A stretch of DNA of 64,000 nt from Proteus vulgaris. Lineage in GTDB: Bacteria; Pseudomonadota; Gammaproteobacteria; Enterobacterales; Enterobacteriaceae. The notes under the pieces were generated by a model. It was not told the DNA's origin, ran no database searches, and saw only the letters and a list, made by a program, of their open reading frames with translations. The stretch spans positions 1 to 64,000 of the forward strand of contig NZ_JAEHOQ010000013.1 of the NCBI RefSeq assembly GCF_016239305.1. The letters are read 5' to 3'. The translations under genes were made by a program, and so were the position numbers. This document shows, one piece after another, positions 55,089 through 64,000 of the stretch (position 1 is its first letter; each line of letters starts with the position of its first letter).

Positions 55089-55723
55089 TGCTGTATATCC
55101 CAGTTATCCATTTTTAATTTGATAATACGTTCACCTTGTTTTAACTCAAGGCGTTGTGGCAGGTTGGGGGTAGTGCTTGAATCATAAGCTTGGTAAGTTA
55201 CATGCCAATCACCTTCGGGTGTGGGTAAAGTGACAGATTTTAATAAGTGATTTGCATCTAACTCAAAATTAGTTGCATCACCCGGTAAACCAACAAGCCA
55301 GGCGCGTAGGTTTTTCAGTGGAATAACCATGCCGGTAAGTTGATAAATCATCTCTGCGGGGTTATCACTATAGTATTTTTTGCCTTTATTATCCGTGACT
55401 TCAATGACACCTGGCATAACATTTAAATCAAGCTCTGTGGTACCTAGCGGATTCGTCAATAATAAACGATAACGCTCATCTGCTTTATCTTGCCAATAGA
55501 ATCGGGCATAAGTTTTGTTTGTATCTTCGAAATAAGCGAAAGCGCCTCGAGTTTCATATTGTGAAATTTTCTTTAATGCTTGTTGGCGAGCTTGCCATTG
55601 CACATCGTTATCAGACGCAGAGCCTTGTGTCTTTATCTGATTTAGATTACAGGCACTCAGCAACAACGCCGTAAGCGGGATGATACGCAGGAGTTGTTTG
55701 GTTGAAAAAAAGCGTGAACGCAT
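55085..55723 (-). CDS. lolB: Outer-membrane lipoprotein insertion protein LolB
   Basis: A 212-residue outer-membrane lipoprotein that receives lipoproteins from LolA and inserts them. The signal peptide, [25 protein letters not shown], ends in lipobox LLSAC; the mature part includes [41 protein letters not shown] and the C-terminal [23 protein letters not shown], typical of LolB. It is divergent from hemA, as in E. coli, and overlaps ispE by 4 bp. Confidence 0.96.
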   Translation of the reverse strand: MRSRFFSTKQLLRIIPLTALLLSACNLNQIKTQGSASDNDVQWQARQQALKKISQYETRGAFAYFEDTNKTYARFYWQDKADERYRLLLTNPLGTTELDLNVMPGVIEVTDNKGKKYYSDNPAEMIYQLTGMVIPLKNLRAWLVGLPGDATNFELDANHLLKSVTLPTPEGDWHVTYQAYDSSTTPNLPQRLELKQGERIIKLKMDNWDIQQ

Positions 55724-55963
55724 AGCTGAGACATTCCTTTAATTCGTTATTAGTTAAAAAAAAGAGTATCATAAACCTTATGATATAACGATATTTCGTT
55801 AAATTGTGTATAGAAATCTTCTATCACTCAAGTAAGCTCTTTTATTGAATCTGTTCATCAAGTAGAATGGCGGAAATGAAGAGTCCATACTAAATGCGCT
55901 GTTTTAGGTTTACACTAAGTCAAGTCGCGAGGCGGTATTTATTCATAACTCGATATAGTTGAT

Positions 55964-57226
55964 ATGACGTTATTAGCATTAGGTATTAATCATAAAACAG
56001 CCCCCGTTGCTTTACGTGAGAAAGTTTCTTTTTCTCCCGATACCATGGGTGATGCCTTAAATAACCTCTTACAGCAACCCGCTGTCAGAGGCGGTGTTGT
56101 GCTGTCCACTTGTAACCGTACTGAGCTCTATCTGAGTATGGAAGACAAAGAAAATAGCCATGAACAGCTTATTCGCTGGTTATGTCAATATCACCAAATA
56201 GAGCCCAATGAACTGAAAAGCAGTGTTTATTGGCATCAAGATAATCAAGCTGTCAGTCATCTAATGCGAGTGGCAAGCGGTTTAGATTCTCTCGTATTAG
56301 GTGAACCTCAAATTTTAGGGCAAGTTAAAAAAGCCTTTGCTGATTCTCAAAGTTATGATTCGCTCTCTTCAGAGCTGGAACGTTTGTTTCAGAAATCTTT
56401 TTCAGTTGCGAAAAGAGTGAGAACAGAGACACAAATCGGTGCTAATGCAGTTTCTGTTGCTTTTGCTGCTTGTACCTTAGCGCGTCAAATCTTTGAATCA
56501 TTATCTTCTTTGACTATTTTATTGGTTGGCGCGGGTGAAACGATAGAATTAGTTGCTCGTCATCTTCGTGAACATCAAGTTAAAAAAATCATTATTGCTA
56601 ACCGAACTAAAGAGCGTGCTCAGCGTTTAGCCAATGAAGTCGATGCGGATGTTATTACATTATCAGAGATTGATGAATGTCTATCGCAAGCTGATATTGT
56701 TATTAGTTCTACCGCAAGTCCTTTGCCTATTATTGGTAAAGGGATGGTTGAAAGGGCACTTAAAAAACGCCGCAATCAACCTATGTTGCTGGTGGATATT
56801 GCGGTTCCGCGAGATATTGAACAAGATGTTGAAAAGCTCAATAACGTCTACCTTTATAGTGTTGATGATTTAGAAGCGATTATTCAACATAACCGCGAAC
56901 AACGCCAAGCTGCAGCTATTCAAGCCGAACATATTGTCCAACAAGAAAGTGGACAATTTATGGATTGGCTACGAGCGCAAGGTGCCGTGGGTGCGATTAG
57001 AGAATATCGAGACAGCGCTGAAATGTTACGTGCAGAAATGACAGAAAAAGCCATCACATTGATACAAAACGGAGCAGATGCAGAAAAAGTTATTCAGCAA
57101 CTCTCGCATCAATTGATGAATCGTCTAATTCACACACCAACAAAATCTCTTCAACAGGCTGCCAGTGATGGTGATATTGAACGCCTGAATCTATTACGTG
57201 AAAGTTTGGGTATTACCCATAATTAA
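55964..57226 (+). CDS. hemA: Glutamyl-tRNA reductase
   Basis: A 420-residue GluTR (418 in E. coli), making glutamate-1-semialdehyde for haem synthesis. The N-terminal catalytic domain begins [21 protein letters not shown] with the nucleophile Cys50 in [34 protein letters not shown] is another family stretch, and the NADPH domain has [19 protein letters not shown]-terminal dimerisation helix follows. It begins the hemA-prfA-prmC-sirB1-kdsA series (28 bp to prfA) and is divergent from lolB across 240 bp. Confidence 0.98.
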   Translation: MTLLALGINHKTAPVALREKVSFSPDTMGDALNNLLQQPAVRGGVVLSTCNRTELYLSMEDKENSHEQLIRWLCQYHQIEPNELKSSVYWHQDNQAVSHLMRVASGLDSLVLGEPQILGQVKKAFADSQSYDSLSSELERLFQKSFSVAKRVRTETQIGANAVSVAFAACTLARQIFESLSSLTILLVGAGETIELVARHLREHQVKKIIIANRTKERAQRLANEVDADVITLSEIDECLSQADIVISSTASPLPIIGKGMVERALKKRRNQPMLLVDIAVPRDIEQDVEKLNNVYLYSVDDLEAIIQHNREQRQAAAIQAEHIVQQESGQFMDWLRAQGAVGAIREYRDSAEMLRAEMTEKAITLIQNGADAEKVIQQLSHQLMNRLIHTPTKSLQQAASDGDIERLNLLRESLGITHN

Positions 57227-57254
57227 CTTTGTCTAACAGGATCTTAATCTACGA

Positions 57255-58337
57255 ATGAAGCCTTCTATTGTCGCTAAGTTGGAAGCTCTACAAGAGCGTT
57301 ATGAAGAAATTCAGGCACTTCTGTCAGAAGCCGATGTGATTGCCTCTCAGGAGCGTTTTCGTGCGCTTTCAAAAGAATACTCTCAATTAACCGACGTCAC
57401 GGCTTGTTTTAGTCAATGGCGAAAAGTGCAAGACGACATCGAAGCAGCAGAAATGATGCTTGATGATCCTGAAATGAAAGAAATGGCGCAAGAAGAGCTG
57501 AAAGAAGCGCAAGCACTAAACGATGATTTAGAGCAACAATTACAAGTGTTGTTACTGCCTAAAGATCCTGATGATGAATTTAACTGTTTCCTTGAAATTC
57601 GTGCAGGAACAGGTGGGGATGAAGCCGCGTTATTTGCTGGTGATTTATTCCGTATGTATAGCCGTTATGCTGAATCACGTCGCTGGCGTATTGAAGTCAT
57701 GAATGCTAACGAAGGTGAGCATGGTGGCTATAAAGAAGTCATTGCAAAAGTAGTGGGTGATGGCGCTTACGGGGTATTAAAATTTGAATCAGGTGGTCAC
57801 CGCGTTCAACGTGTACCAGAAACAGAATCTCAAGGTCGTATTCATACCTCGGCTTGTACGGTCGCAGTATTAGCTGAAGTACCAGAAGCTGAATTGCCTG
57901 AAATTAGCCCAAGCGATTTACGTATTGATACATTCCGTTCGTCAGGTGCAGGTGGTCAGCACGTTAACACCACCGATTCTGCAATTCGTATCACGCATAT
58001 TCCAACTGGCATTGTGGTGGAATGTCAGGATGAGCGTTCACAGCACAAAAATAAAGCCAAAGCGATGTCTGTATTAGGTGCGCGTATTCGTGCCGCTGAA
58101 ATGCAAAAACGTCAAGAAGCCGAAGCTTCTGAACGTCGTAACTTATTAGGCTCTGGCGATCGTTCTGACCGTATTAGAACGTATAACTTTCCACAAGGGC
58201 GAGTTACAGATCACCGTATCAACCTCACATTTTATCGTTTAGATGAAGTGATGGAAGGAAAATTAGAACCTCTAATTCAACCTATTGTCACTGAATATCA
58301 AGCGGATCAGCTTTCTGCACTTTCTGAGTTAAATTAA
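57255..58337 (+). CDS. prfA: Peptide chain release factor 1
   Basis: A 360-residue RF1 (360 in E. coli), terminating translation at UAA and UAG. The GGQ motif occurs in [25 protein letters not shown], and the codon-recognition PxT motif lies upstream in [20 protein letters not shown] (PET as in E. coli). No internal frameshift is present, as expected for RF1. Its stop codon overlaps the prmC start by one base (TAATG). PrmC, encoded next, methylates the Gln of GGQ. Confidence 0.98.
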   Translation: MKPSIVAKLEALQERYEEIQALLSEADVIASQERFRALSKEYSQLTDVTACFSQWRKVQDDIEAAEMMLDDPEMKEMAQEELKEAQALNDDLEQQLQVLLLPKDPDDEFNCFLEIRAGTGGDEAALFAGDLFRMYSRYAESRRWRIEVMNANEGEHGGYKEVIAKVVGDGAYGVLKFESGGHRVQRVPETESQGRIHTSACTVAVLAEVPEAELPEISPSDLRIDTFRSSGAGGQHVNTTDSAIRITHIPTGIVVECQDERSQHKNKAKAMSVLGARIRAAEMQKRQEAEASERRNLLGSGDRSDRIRTYNFPQGRVTDHRINLTFYRLDEVMEGKLEPLIQPIVTEYQADQLSALSELN

Positions 58338-59185
58338 TGAATTATGAACAATGGCTGCGTCAAGCAGCCTTGCAATTAATTGAAAGTGACAGCCCTAAAC
58401 GTGATGCTGAAATTCTACTTGGGCACGTAACACAACGTGCTCGAACGTATTTAATTGCCTTCAATGAAACGTTGCTTTCACAAAATGAGTTAACACAATT
58501 ATCGCAATTATTGACTCGACGTATTAAAGGTGAGCCTATTGCTTATTTAGTGGGCGAAAGAGAGTTTTGGTCACTGCCTTTAAAAGTCTCGCCTGCAACA
58601 TTAATTCCCCGTCCTGATACTGAATGTCTTGTTGAACAAGCGTTAGAAAAACTGCCAACAGAGCCAACAACTATTCTTGACTTAGGAACAGGAACGGGTG
58701 CTATTGCACTTGCTATGGCGTCAGAGCGTCCTGATTGCCATATTATTGGTGTGGATTTACAAGCCCAAGCAGTGGCATTAGCACAAGTGAATGCGACCCG
58801 CTTAGCATTAAACAACACAGAGTTTATGGAAAGTTGCTGGTTTAGTTCACTCTCTGGGTATCAATTTGGTATGATAATTAGTAATCCTCCTTACATAGAT
58901 GAAAATGATGAGCATATTCATCAGGGGGATGTTCGTTTTGAACCTTTAACCGCGTTAGTTGCTGGTAATAACGGTTTTGCTGATATCGAGATTATCATTG
59001 AAACTGCCCGCCAATTTTTAACTGATAAAGGTTGGGTATTACTGGAGCACGGTTGGCAGCAAGGTGAAGGTGTTCGCAAAATTTTTACTGATAAGGGTTA
59101 CTGCTGTGTGGAAACTTTCCGTGATTATGGCGGTAATGAGCGAGTGACAGTAGGTCGTTGGAATTATGATAGAAACCATAGCTGA
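58337..59185 (+). CDS. prmC: Peptide chain release factor N5-glutamine methyltransferase
   Basis: A 282-residue SAM-dependent methyltransferase modifying the GGQ glutamine of release factors. SAM-binding ILDLGTGTGAIALAMASERPDCHIIGVD and the catalytic NPPY at 183-186 are intact; the N-terminal helical domain and FWSLPLKVSPATLIPRPDTE are typical. It overlaps prfA by 1 bp at its start and sirB1 by 20 bp at its end. In E. coli ychQ (sirB2) lies between prmC and sirB1; here it is absent. Confidence 0.97.
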   Translation: MNYEQWLRQAALQLIESDSPKRDAEILLGHVTQRARTYLIAFNETLLSQNELTQLSQLLTRRIKGEPIAYLVGEREFWSLPLKVSPATLIPRPDTECLVEQALEKLPTEPTTILDLGTGTGAIALAMASERPDCHIIGVDLQAQAVALAQVNATRLALNNTEFMESCWFSSLSGYQFGMIISNPPYIDENDEHIHQGDVRFEPLTALVAGNNGFADIEIIIETARQFLTDKGWVLLEHGWQQGEGVRKIFTDKGYCCVETFRDYGGNERVTVGRWNYDRNHS

Positions 59186-59978
59186 TTACGAATTTAATAA
59201 AGCCCCTTTAGTTAAGGGCATGATCCTTATCTCTCAGGCTATTCGACCTGATTTTCCGACCACTTCTGTTGGCTATCAATTAGCACGACTTGTTGAGCAA
59301 GCAGAAGCTGAAATTCCTAAGCAAGGAAACATCAAAGAGCAAATAGAAGCATTACTAAAACTGTTTTATAAGCAGTGGCACTTTAGTGGTGCAAGTGGCA
59401 AATATTGTCTTTCCGATACATTATGGTTAGATAAAGTATTAGCGACACATGTGGGTTCTCCTGTTTCACTAGGTTCGATTCTTATTTATATCGCACAAGC
59501 GTTAAATCTGCCGTTAGCTCCCGTTATTTTTCCTACACAACTTATCATCAGAATAGATGTTCCCAATGAAAAAACGATATTTTTAAACCCAATAAATGGC
59601 GAATATCTATCACAACATACCCTAGAAGTTTGGTTAAAAGGGAATGTAGGAAATAATTCGGTGTTATTAGAGGCCGATTTAGAAGAATCAGAATACAGCT
59701 CCATTATTCGCAAGCTTTTAGATACCTTGAAAGTGTCTTTAATGGAAGAAAAGAATATGGAACAAGCATTAAAAGCCAGTGAAACGGTATTAATGTTTGA
59801 TCCTGAAGATCCTTATGAGATACGTGATCGTGGACTGATTTTTGCTCAGTTAGAGTGTCATCATGTGGCAATTTCTGACTTAAACTATTTTGTTGAGCAG
59901 TGTCCCGAAGATCCTATTTCAGAGATGATTAAAATTCAAATTCATTCGATAGAGCAAAATCCAGTTGTTCTACATTAA
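59166..59978 (+). CDS. sirB1: SirB1-family protein (transglutaminase-like plus TPR), YchA-like
   Basis: A 270-residue protein like E. coli YchA/SirB1 (269): a transglutaminase-like N-terminal half (LVEQAEAEIPKQGNIKEQIEALLKLFYKQWHFSGASGKYCLSDTLWLDKVLATHVGSPVSLGSILIYIAQALNL) and TPR-like repeats near the C terminus (MEQALKASETVLMFDPEDPYEIRDRGLIFAQLECHHVAISDLNYFVEQCPEDP). The catalytic Cys of true transglutaminases is not evident, as in the family. Its start lies inside prmC (20-bp overlap). The biochemical role is unknown; kdsA follows 57 bp later. Confidence 0.93.
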   Translation: MIETIADYEFNKAPLVKGMILISQAIRPDFPTTSVGYQLARLVEQAEAEIPKQGNIKEQIEALLKLFYKQWHFSGASGKYCLSDTLWLDKVLATHVGSPVSLGSILIYIAQALNLPLAPVIFPTQLIIRIDVPNEKTIFLNPINGEYLSQHTLEVWLKGNVGNNSVLLEADLEESEYSSIIRKLLDTLKVSLMEEKNMEQALKASETVLMFDPEDPYEIRDRGLIFAQLECHHVAISDLNYFVEQCPEDPISEMIKIQIHSIEQNPVVLH

Positions 59979-59999
59979 AAGTTTACGCAACGTACTTGA

Positions 60000-60890
<891 letters not shown>

Positions 60891-60897
60891 AATTGTC

Positions 60898-61821
60898 ATG
60901 CAACTGCATACAGTAGTGAATATGTTCGGCGCTGATCTTCAGCGCCGTTATCACGAAAAGATCCATAAAATCACCCTTCATGGCGGTTTCAATTGTCCTA
61001 ATCGAGATGGTACATTAGGGCGAGGTGGCTGTACTTTCTGTAATGTCTCCTCTTTTGCTGATGAACAAACCCAATATCATTCCATTGAAGAACAAATTGC
61101 ATTACAAGCTAAAAATATTAACCGAGCGCATCGATACCTCGCTTATTTTCAAGCCTATACTAGCACTTATGCCGAAGTAGAATACTTACGTACTTTATAT
61201 GAAACCGCGTTATTACAAGCTGATATAGTAGGACTATGTGTAGGAACTCGACCAGATTGTGTACCGATTAGTGTGTTAGATTTATTGCAAGGTTATTGTG
61301 AGCAAGGTTATGAAGTGTGGTTAGAGCTTGGTTTACAAACCGCCCATGATAAAACATTAAGGCACATTAATCGTGGGCATGATTTTCAATGTTATCAAGC
61401 AACAACACGAGAGGCTCGTCGTCGTGGTTTAAAAGTGTGTACGCACCTTATTGTCGGATTACCAAGAGAAGATCATTTGCTTAATATGCAAACATTAGAT
61501 CGTGTGATTGAAACGGGTACTGACGGGCTTAAATTACACCCTTTACATATTGTTGAAGGCAGCACGATAGCTAAGGCATGGAAAGCGGGGCGTATTAATG
61601 CATTGACGCAAGAACAATATGTTTATACTGCGGGTGAGATGATCCGCCATACTCCTCCTGAAATCATTTATCACCGCGTTTGTGCCAGCGCGAGAAAACC
61701 GACCTTACTTGCCCCAGAATGGTGTGAAAATCATTGGCTTGGGATGAATGCACTTTATCAAGATTTATTAAAAAAAGGCGTGCAAGGAAGTGGGATTGGT
61801 AACATGTTTATCCCTTATTAA
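60898..61821 (+). CDS. yhcC: Radical SAM protein YhcC (TIGR01212 type)
   Basis: A 307-residue radical SAM protein like E. coli YhcC (309). The N-terminal HGGFNCPNRDGTLGRGGCTFC carries the 4Fe-4S cysteines in a Cx10-11Cx2C spacing characteristic of this family rather than the classic Cx3Cx2C. Other stretches are GLCVGTRPDCVP, WLELGLQTAHDKTLRHINRGHDF and LKLHPLHIVEGSTIA. The function in vivo is uncertain. In E. coli it is located near gltB, so its place 8 bp after kdsA is a rearrangement specific to this lineage. Confidence 0.93.
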   Translation: MQLHTVVNMFGADLQRRYHEKIHKITLHGGFNCPNRDGTLGRGGCTFCNVSSFADEQTQYHSIEEQIALQAKNINRAHRYLAYFQAYTSTYAEVEYLRTLYETALLQADIVGLCVGTRPDCVPISVLDLLQGYCEQGYEVWLELGLQTAHDKTLRHINRGHDFQCYQATTREARRRGLKVCTHLIVGLPREDHLLNMQTLDRVIETGTDGLKLHPLHIVEGSTIAKAWKAGRINALTQEQYVYTAGEMIRHTPPEIIYHRVCASARKPTLLAPEWCENHWLGMNALYQDLLKKGVQGSGIGNMFIPY

Positions 61822-61901
61822 GTAAATTATTTCTTATATTAAGAATAAACGTTGAAATTAATAACGTCTCAAATTAAATGTTATAATTATTCATAATTAA
61901 A

Positions 61902-61940
61902 AACGCCTTTAATCTTTATCTAATATTAATTAAAGGCGTT
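61902..61940. terminator. Terminator between yhcC and dauA
   Basis: A perfect 12-bp stem, AACGCCTTTAAT (61902-61913) with ATTAAAGGCGTT (61929-61940), has a 15-nt loop, AATTTTTTT on the plus strand and TTTTAATT on the minus. It is shared by the convergent genes. Confidence 0.9.
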
Positions 61941-61968
61941 AATTTTTTTATCTGAAAAATCTAAATAT

Positions 61969-63669
61969 CTATTGAATTAATTCCAAGTCATCCAGTGCTT
62001 TTTGTAATGAAGGATAAAAATTAAGTTCTCCTTCAATGGGGGTAACTCTTGCTCTTGCCAACGTTTTTAAAGGTTGGAAAGGAATATCACACACAATAAT
62101 ATGAGTGTCATGTTTTACATCAGTCACAAAATGTTGGAAGGCGTGTAAGCCCCCTGCATCTAAGACTGGCACAGCATCCCATTGCATAATAACGGTTTTA
62201 TAACCTTTGCTACGCTCACGTAATTCATTAAAAATACGCTCAGCAGCCGCAAAGAATAGCGGGCCATTAACACGCACAACTAATAACTGTTTATCATCAT
62301 CGGTATAAGGGGATTCAGTTATTTTGGTCATATTGGCAATACGACGCATAAATAACAGTGAAGCCAATACGATACCGATAGTAATGGCAATGACCATATC
62401 AAAGAGAACGGTGAGTGATAAACATAACACTAAGACAATAATATCGTCTTTAGGGGCGTGACGAATAAGATCAATCACTTTACGCGCTTCACTCATATTC
62501 CATGCAACAATTAACAGCAGTGCTGACATTGCGGCTAAAGGTAAATATGAAAGAAATGGCGCTAATACCAGTAAAGTTAGTAATACCAATAATGAGTGAA
62601 CAATAGCTGAAACTGGCGATGTTGCACCTGCACGGACGTTAGCTGCTGAACGCGCAATAGCCGCCGTCGCTGTTATACCGCCAAAGAAAGGTGCGACAAT
62701 GTTACCGACACCTTGTCCTAGTAATTCACCATTAGAGTGGTGCTTTTTACCTGTCATGCCATCAAGCACAACGGCACACAGTAACGATTCGATTGCACCT
62801 AACATTGCCATTGAAAAAGCCGCTGGTAACAAAGCAGAAACCGTACTCCAATTTAATTCAAGAGAGGCTCCAGTGCTTGGTAAATTCCAAGGTAAAACAA
62901 ACTGAGGTAGTATTGGTGGAATACCTTGCCCAGTCGATCCATCTGGAAGTAGATAACTAAATTGTGAGCCAATCGTTGCAACTTCATGGCCAAACATATT
63001 CATAATACCCATCACTGCAGTACCCGCGATTAAAGCGGGTAAATGCCCTGGTAAGCGTAAATTTAATTTTGGCCAGTAGATTAAAACAAACAGTGTTGTT
63101 AAGCCGATAAGCGTATCACCAAGGTGAATGGTAGGTAATGCAGAACCTAAGGCAATAATTTTATCGATATAAGTTTCGGGTACATGCGACATCTCAAGAC
63201 CAAAAAAGTCTTTTATTTGCATGGTCGCGATGGTGATAGCAATCCCTGAGGTAAACCCAAGTGTTACAGAAACAGGAATATACTCGATGAGTTTACCAAA
63301 GCGAGCTAATCCCATAACAACTAAAATAACGCCCGACATTAATGTGGCAATCAATAAACCACTTAAACCGAACTGCTGAGATACAGGATAAAGTATCACA
63401 ACGAAAGCGGCTGTTGGGCCTGAAACACTGTAGCGAGAGCCACCAGAAACAGCAATAACTATACCGGCAATAGCTGCGGTATAAAGACCGTATTGCGGAG
63501 GAACACCGCTACCAATTGCCAGTGCCATGGCTAATGGTATCGCAATAATTCCGACGGTGATCCCTGCAATAATATCTTTTAATAAACGTGCAAAAGAGTA
63601 AGGCTCTTTTACACATGCATCAATAAATGCACTAAAGGGGCGAACCCGGTTAACTTTATGAGTTTTCAT
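61969..63669 (-). CDS. dauA: SulP-family C4-dicarboxylate transporter DauA
   Basis: A 566-residue SulP transporter (559 in E. coli DauA/YchM), with fourteen or so membrane segments and a C-terminal STAS domain ([47 protein letters not shown]). Diagnostic stretches are [40 protein letters not shown] and [36 protein letters not shown]. coli DauA takes up succinate at acidic pH. In E. coli it lies between ychH and prs; here it is about 9 kb away, beyond yhcC. Confidence 0.93.
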   Translation of the reverse strand: MKTHKVNRVRPFSAFIDACVKEPYSFARLLKDIIAGITVGIIAIPLAMALAIGSGVPPQYGLYTAAIAGIVIAVSGGSRYSVSGPTAAFVVILYPVSQQFGLSGLLIATLMSGVILVVMGLARFGKLIEYIPVSVTLGFTSGIAITIATMQIKDFFGLEMSHVPETYIDKIIALGSALPTIHLGDTLIGLTTLFVLIYWPKLNLRLPGHLPALIAGTAVMGIMNMFGHEVATIGSQFSYLLPDGSTGQGIPPILPQFVLPWNLPSTGASLELNWSTVSALLPAAFSMAMLGAIESLLCAVVLDGMTGKKHHSNGELLGQGVGNIVAPFFGGITATAAIARSAANVRAGATSPVSAIVHSLLVLLTLLVLAPFLSYLPLAAMSALLLIVAWNMSEARKVIDLIRHAPKDDIIVLVLCLSLTVLFDMVIAITIGIVLASLLFMRRIANMTKITESPYTDDDKQLLVVRVNGPLFFAAAERIFNELRERSKGYKTVIMQWDAVPVLDAGGLHAFQHFVTDVKHDTHIIVCDIPFQPLKTLARARVTPIEGELNFYPSLQKALDDLELIQ

Positions 63670-64000
63670 TTAGGCTTAAACCAAAATAAGAAGTCAGATG
63701 CCGAATAACGGCGATAAGAAAAAGAGAGGATATCGCTTTTATTCGCTGATAATAATGTGATACATCAAATTATTAATGTATATCTTAAAGCTTAGTGAAA
63801 ATTAAATCAATTAAACTAATAAGTTAACGTAAAGAGATAATACAATGTATCTTATTGTATTTATTCTGTTGCTCGCTTGAAAATAAAGTTTAAATTTATT
63901 TTAAAATTATAAAAAGCGTTTTATTTTAGAATAAATGTCGTTTATAGAGAGATAATAAAAGTCGTTTTCTGTCATAAAAATACGATAGAGTTAAATAGCA
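63670..64000. other. AT-rich region upstream of dauA
   Basis: About 330 bp at the window end, carrying the dauA promoter region. There is no clear open frame, terminator or repeat. Confidence 0.5.

Overview
This 64 kb window is chromosomal DNA from an AT-rich member of the Morganellaceae, almost certainly Proteus. The evidence is the enterobacterial hemA-prfA-prmC-sirB1-kdsA, prs-ispE-lolB and ychF-pth blocks, a phoH orthologue, and above all a chromosomal class A cefuroximase of the HugA/CumA type with its divergent LysR regulator. That pair is typical of the P. vulgaris/penneri group and is not expected in ordinary P. mirabilis. I see no rRNA or tRNA gene, prophage, insertion sequence, CRISPR array or replication origin. 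Gene density is high, and most gene ends carry recognisable hairpin terminators.

Layout. 1-4.6 kb: a secreted endonuclease/exonuclease/phosphatase-fold protein sits between a Tat-exported PLP aminotransferase and a vestigial copy of that aminotransferase's last codons, followed by a LysR/LysE-family pair. 4.7-10.7 kb: choline to glycine betaine (betT divergent from betIBA). 11-13.6 kb: cytosine salvage (codBA) behind a PurR box. 13.7-15.3 kb: a lipoprotein and an unusual two-gene operon (small basic protein plus low-molecular-weight phosphatase). 15.4-18.9 kb: HIT protein, hemB, a triplet of palindromic repeats, a small periplasmic protein and a YecF-like protein. 19-22.2 kb: NAD(P)HX dehydratase, then two UspF-like proteins flanking a two-TM channel-like protein. 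22.3-31.6 kb: yjjPB, endA, a methyltransferase, phoH, a Fur-boxed siderophore-interacting protein, DUF805 and a cioAB-type cytochrome bd oxidase. 31.7-37.6 kb: MocR, HutD/Ves, LysE and Lrp proteins, then the beta-lactamase locus. 37.7-42.6 kb: L-2-hydroxyglutarate oxidase with a GntR regulator and a TAXI-TRAP transporter. 43-47 kb: DedA, an ECF transporter of unknown substrate and a PCC-domain protein. 47.3-49.9 kb: acetoin pathway (budA-budB). 50.4-63.7 kb: conserved housekeeping block ychF, pth, ychH, prs, ispE, lolB, hemA, prfA, prmC, sirB1, kdsA, yhcC, dauA.

Most striking observation. The short leader (about 14663-14717) of the two-gene operon at 14723-15288 carries a stretch antisense to the universal 530 loop of 16S rRNA. 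Positions 14676-14698 can form 23 continuous base pairs with E. coli 16S nucleotides 520-542, two of them G-U. The same leader segment can alternatively pair with the operon's own Shine-Dalgarno sequence (CCTCTC with GAGAGG), and an upstream arm, ATACGG, copies the rRNA sequence. This suggests, without proving it, a leader that senses or binds 16S rRNA and controls a small basic protein and a phosphatase.

Other points worth following are a K+-channel-like protein lacking a selectivity filter between two Usp genes, an ECF transporter whose two ATPases predict one intact and one degenerate ATP site, a candidate small RNA with a 23-codon ORF upstream of phoH, and the tandem palindromic repeats after hemB. 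All functional calls rest on reading the sequence and on remembered family features; no database search was run.
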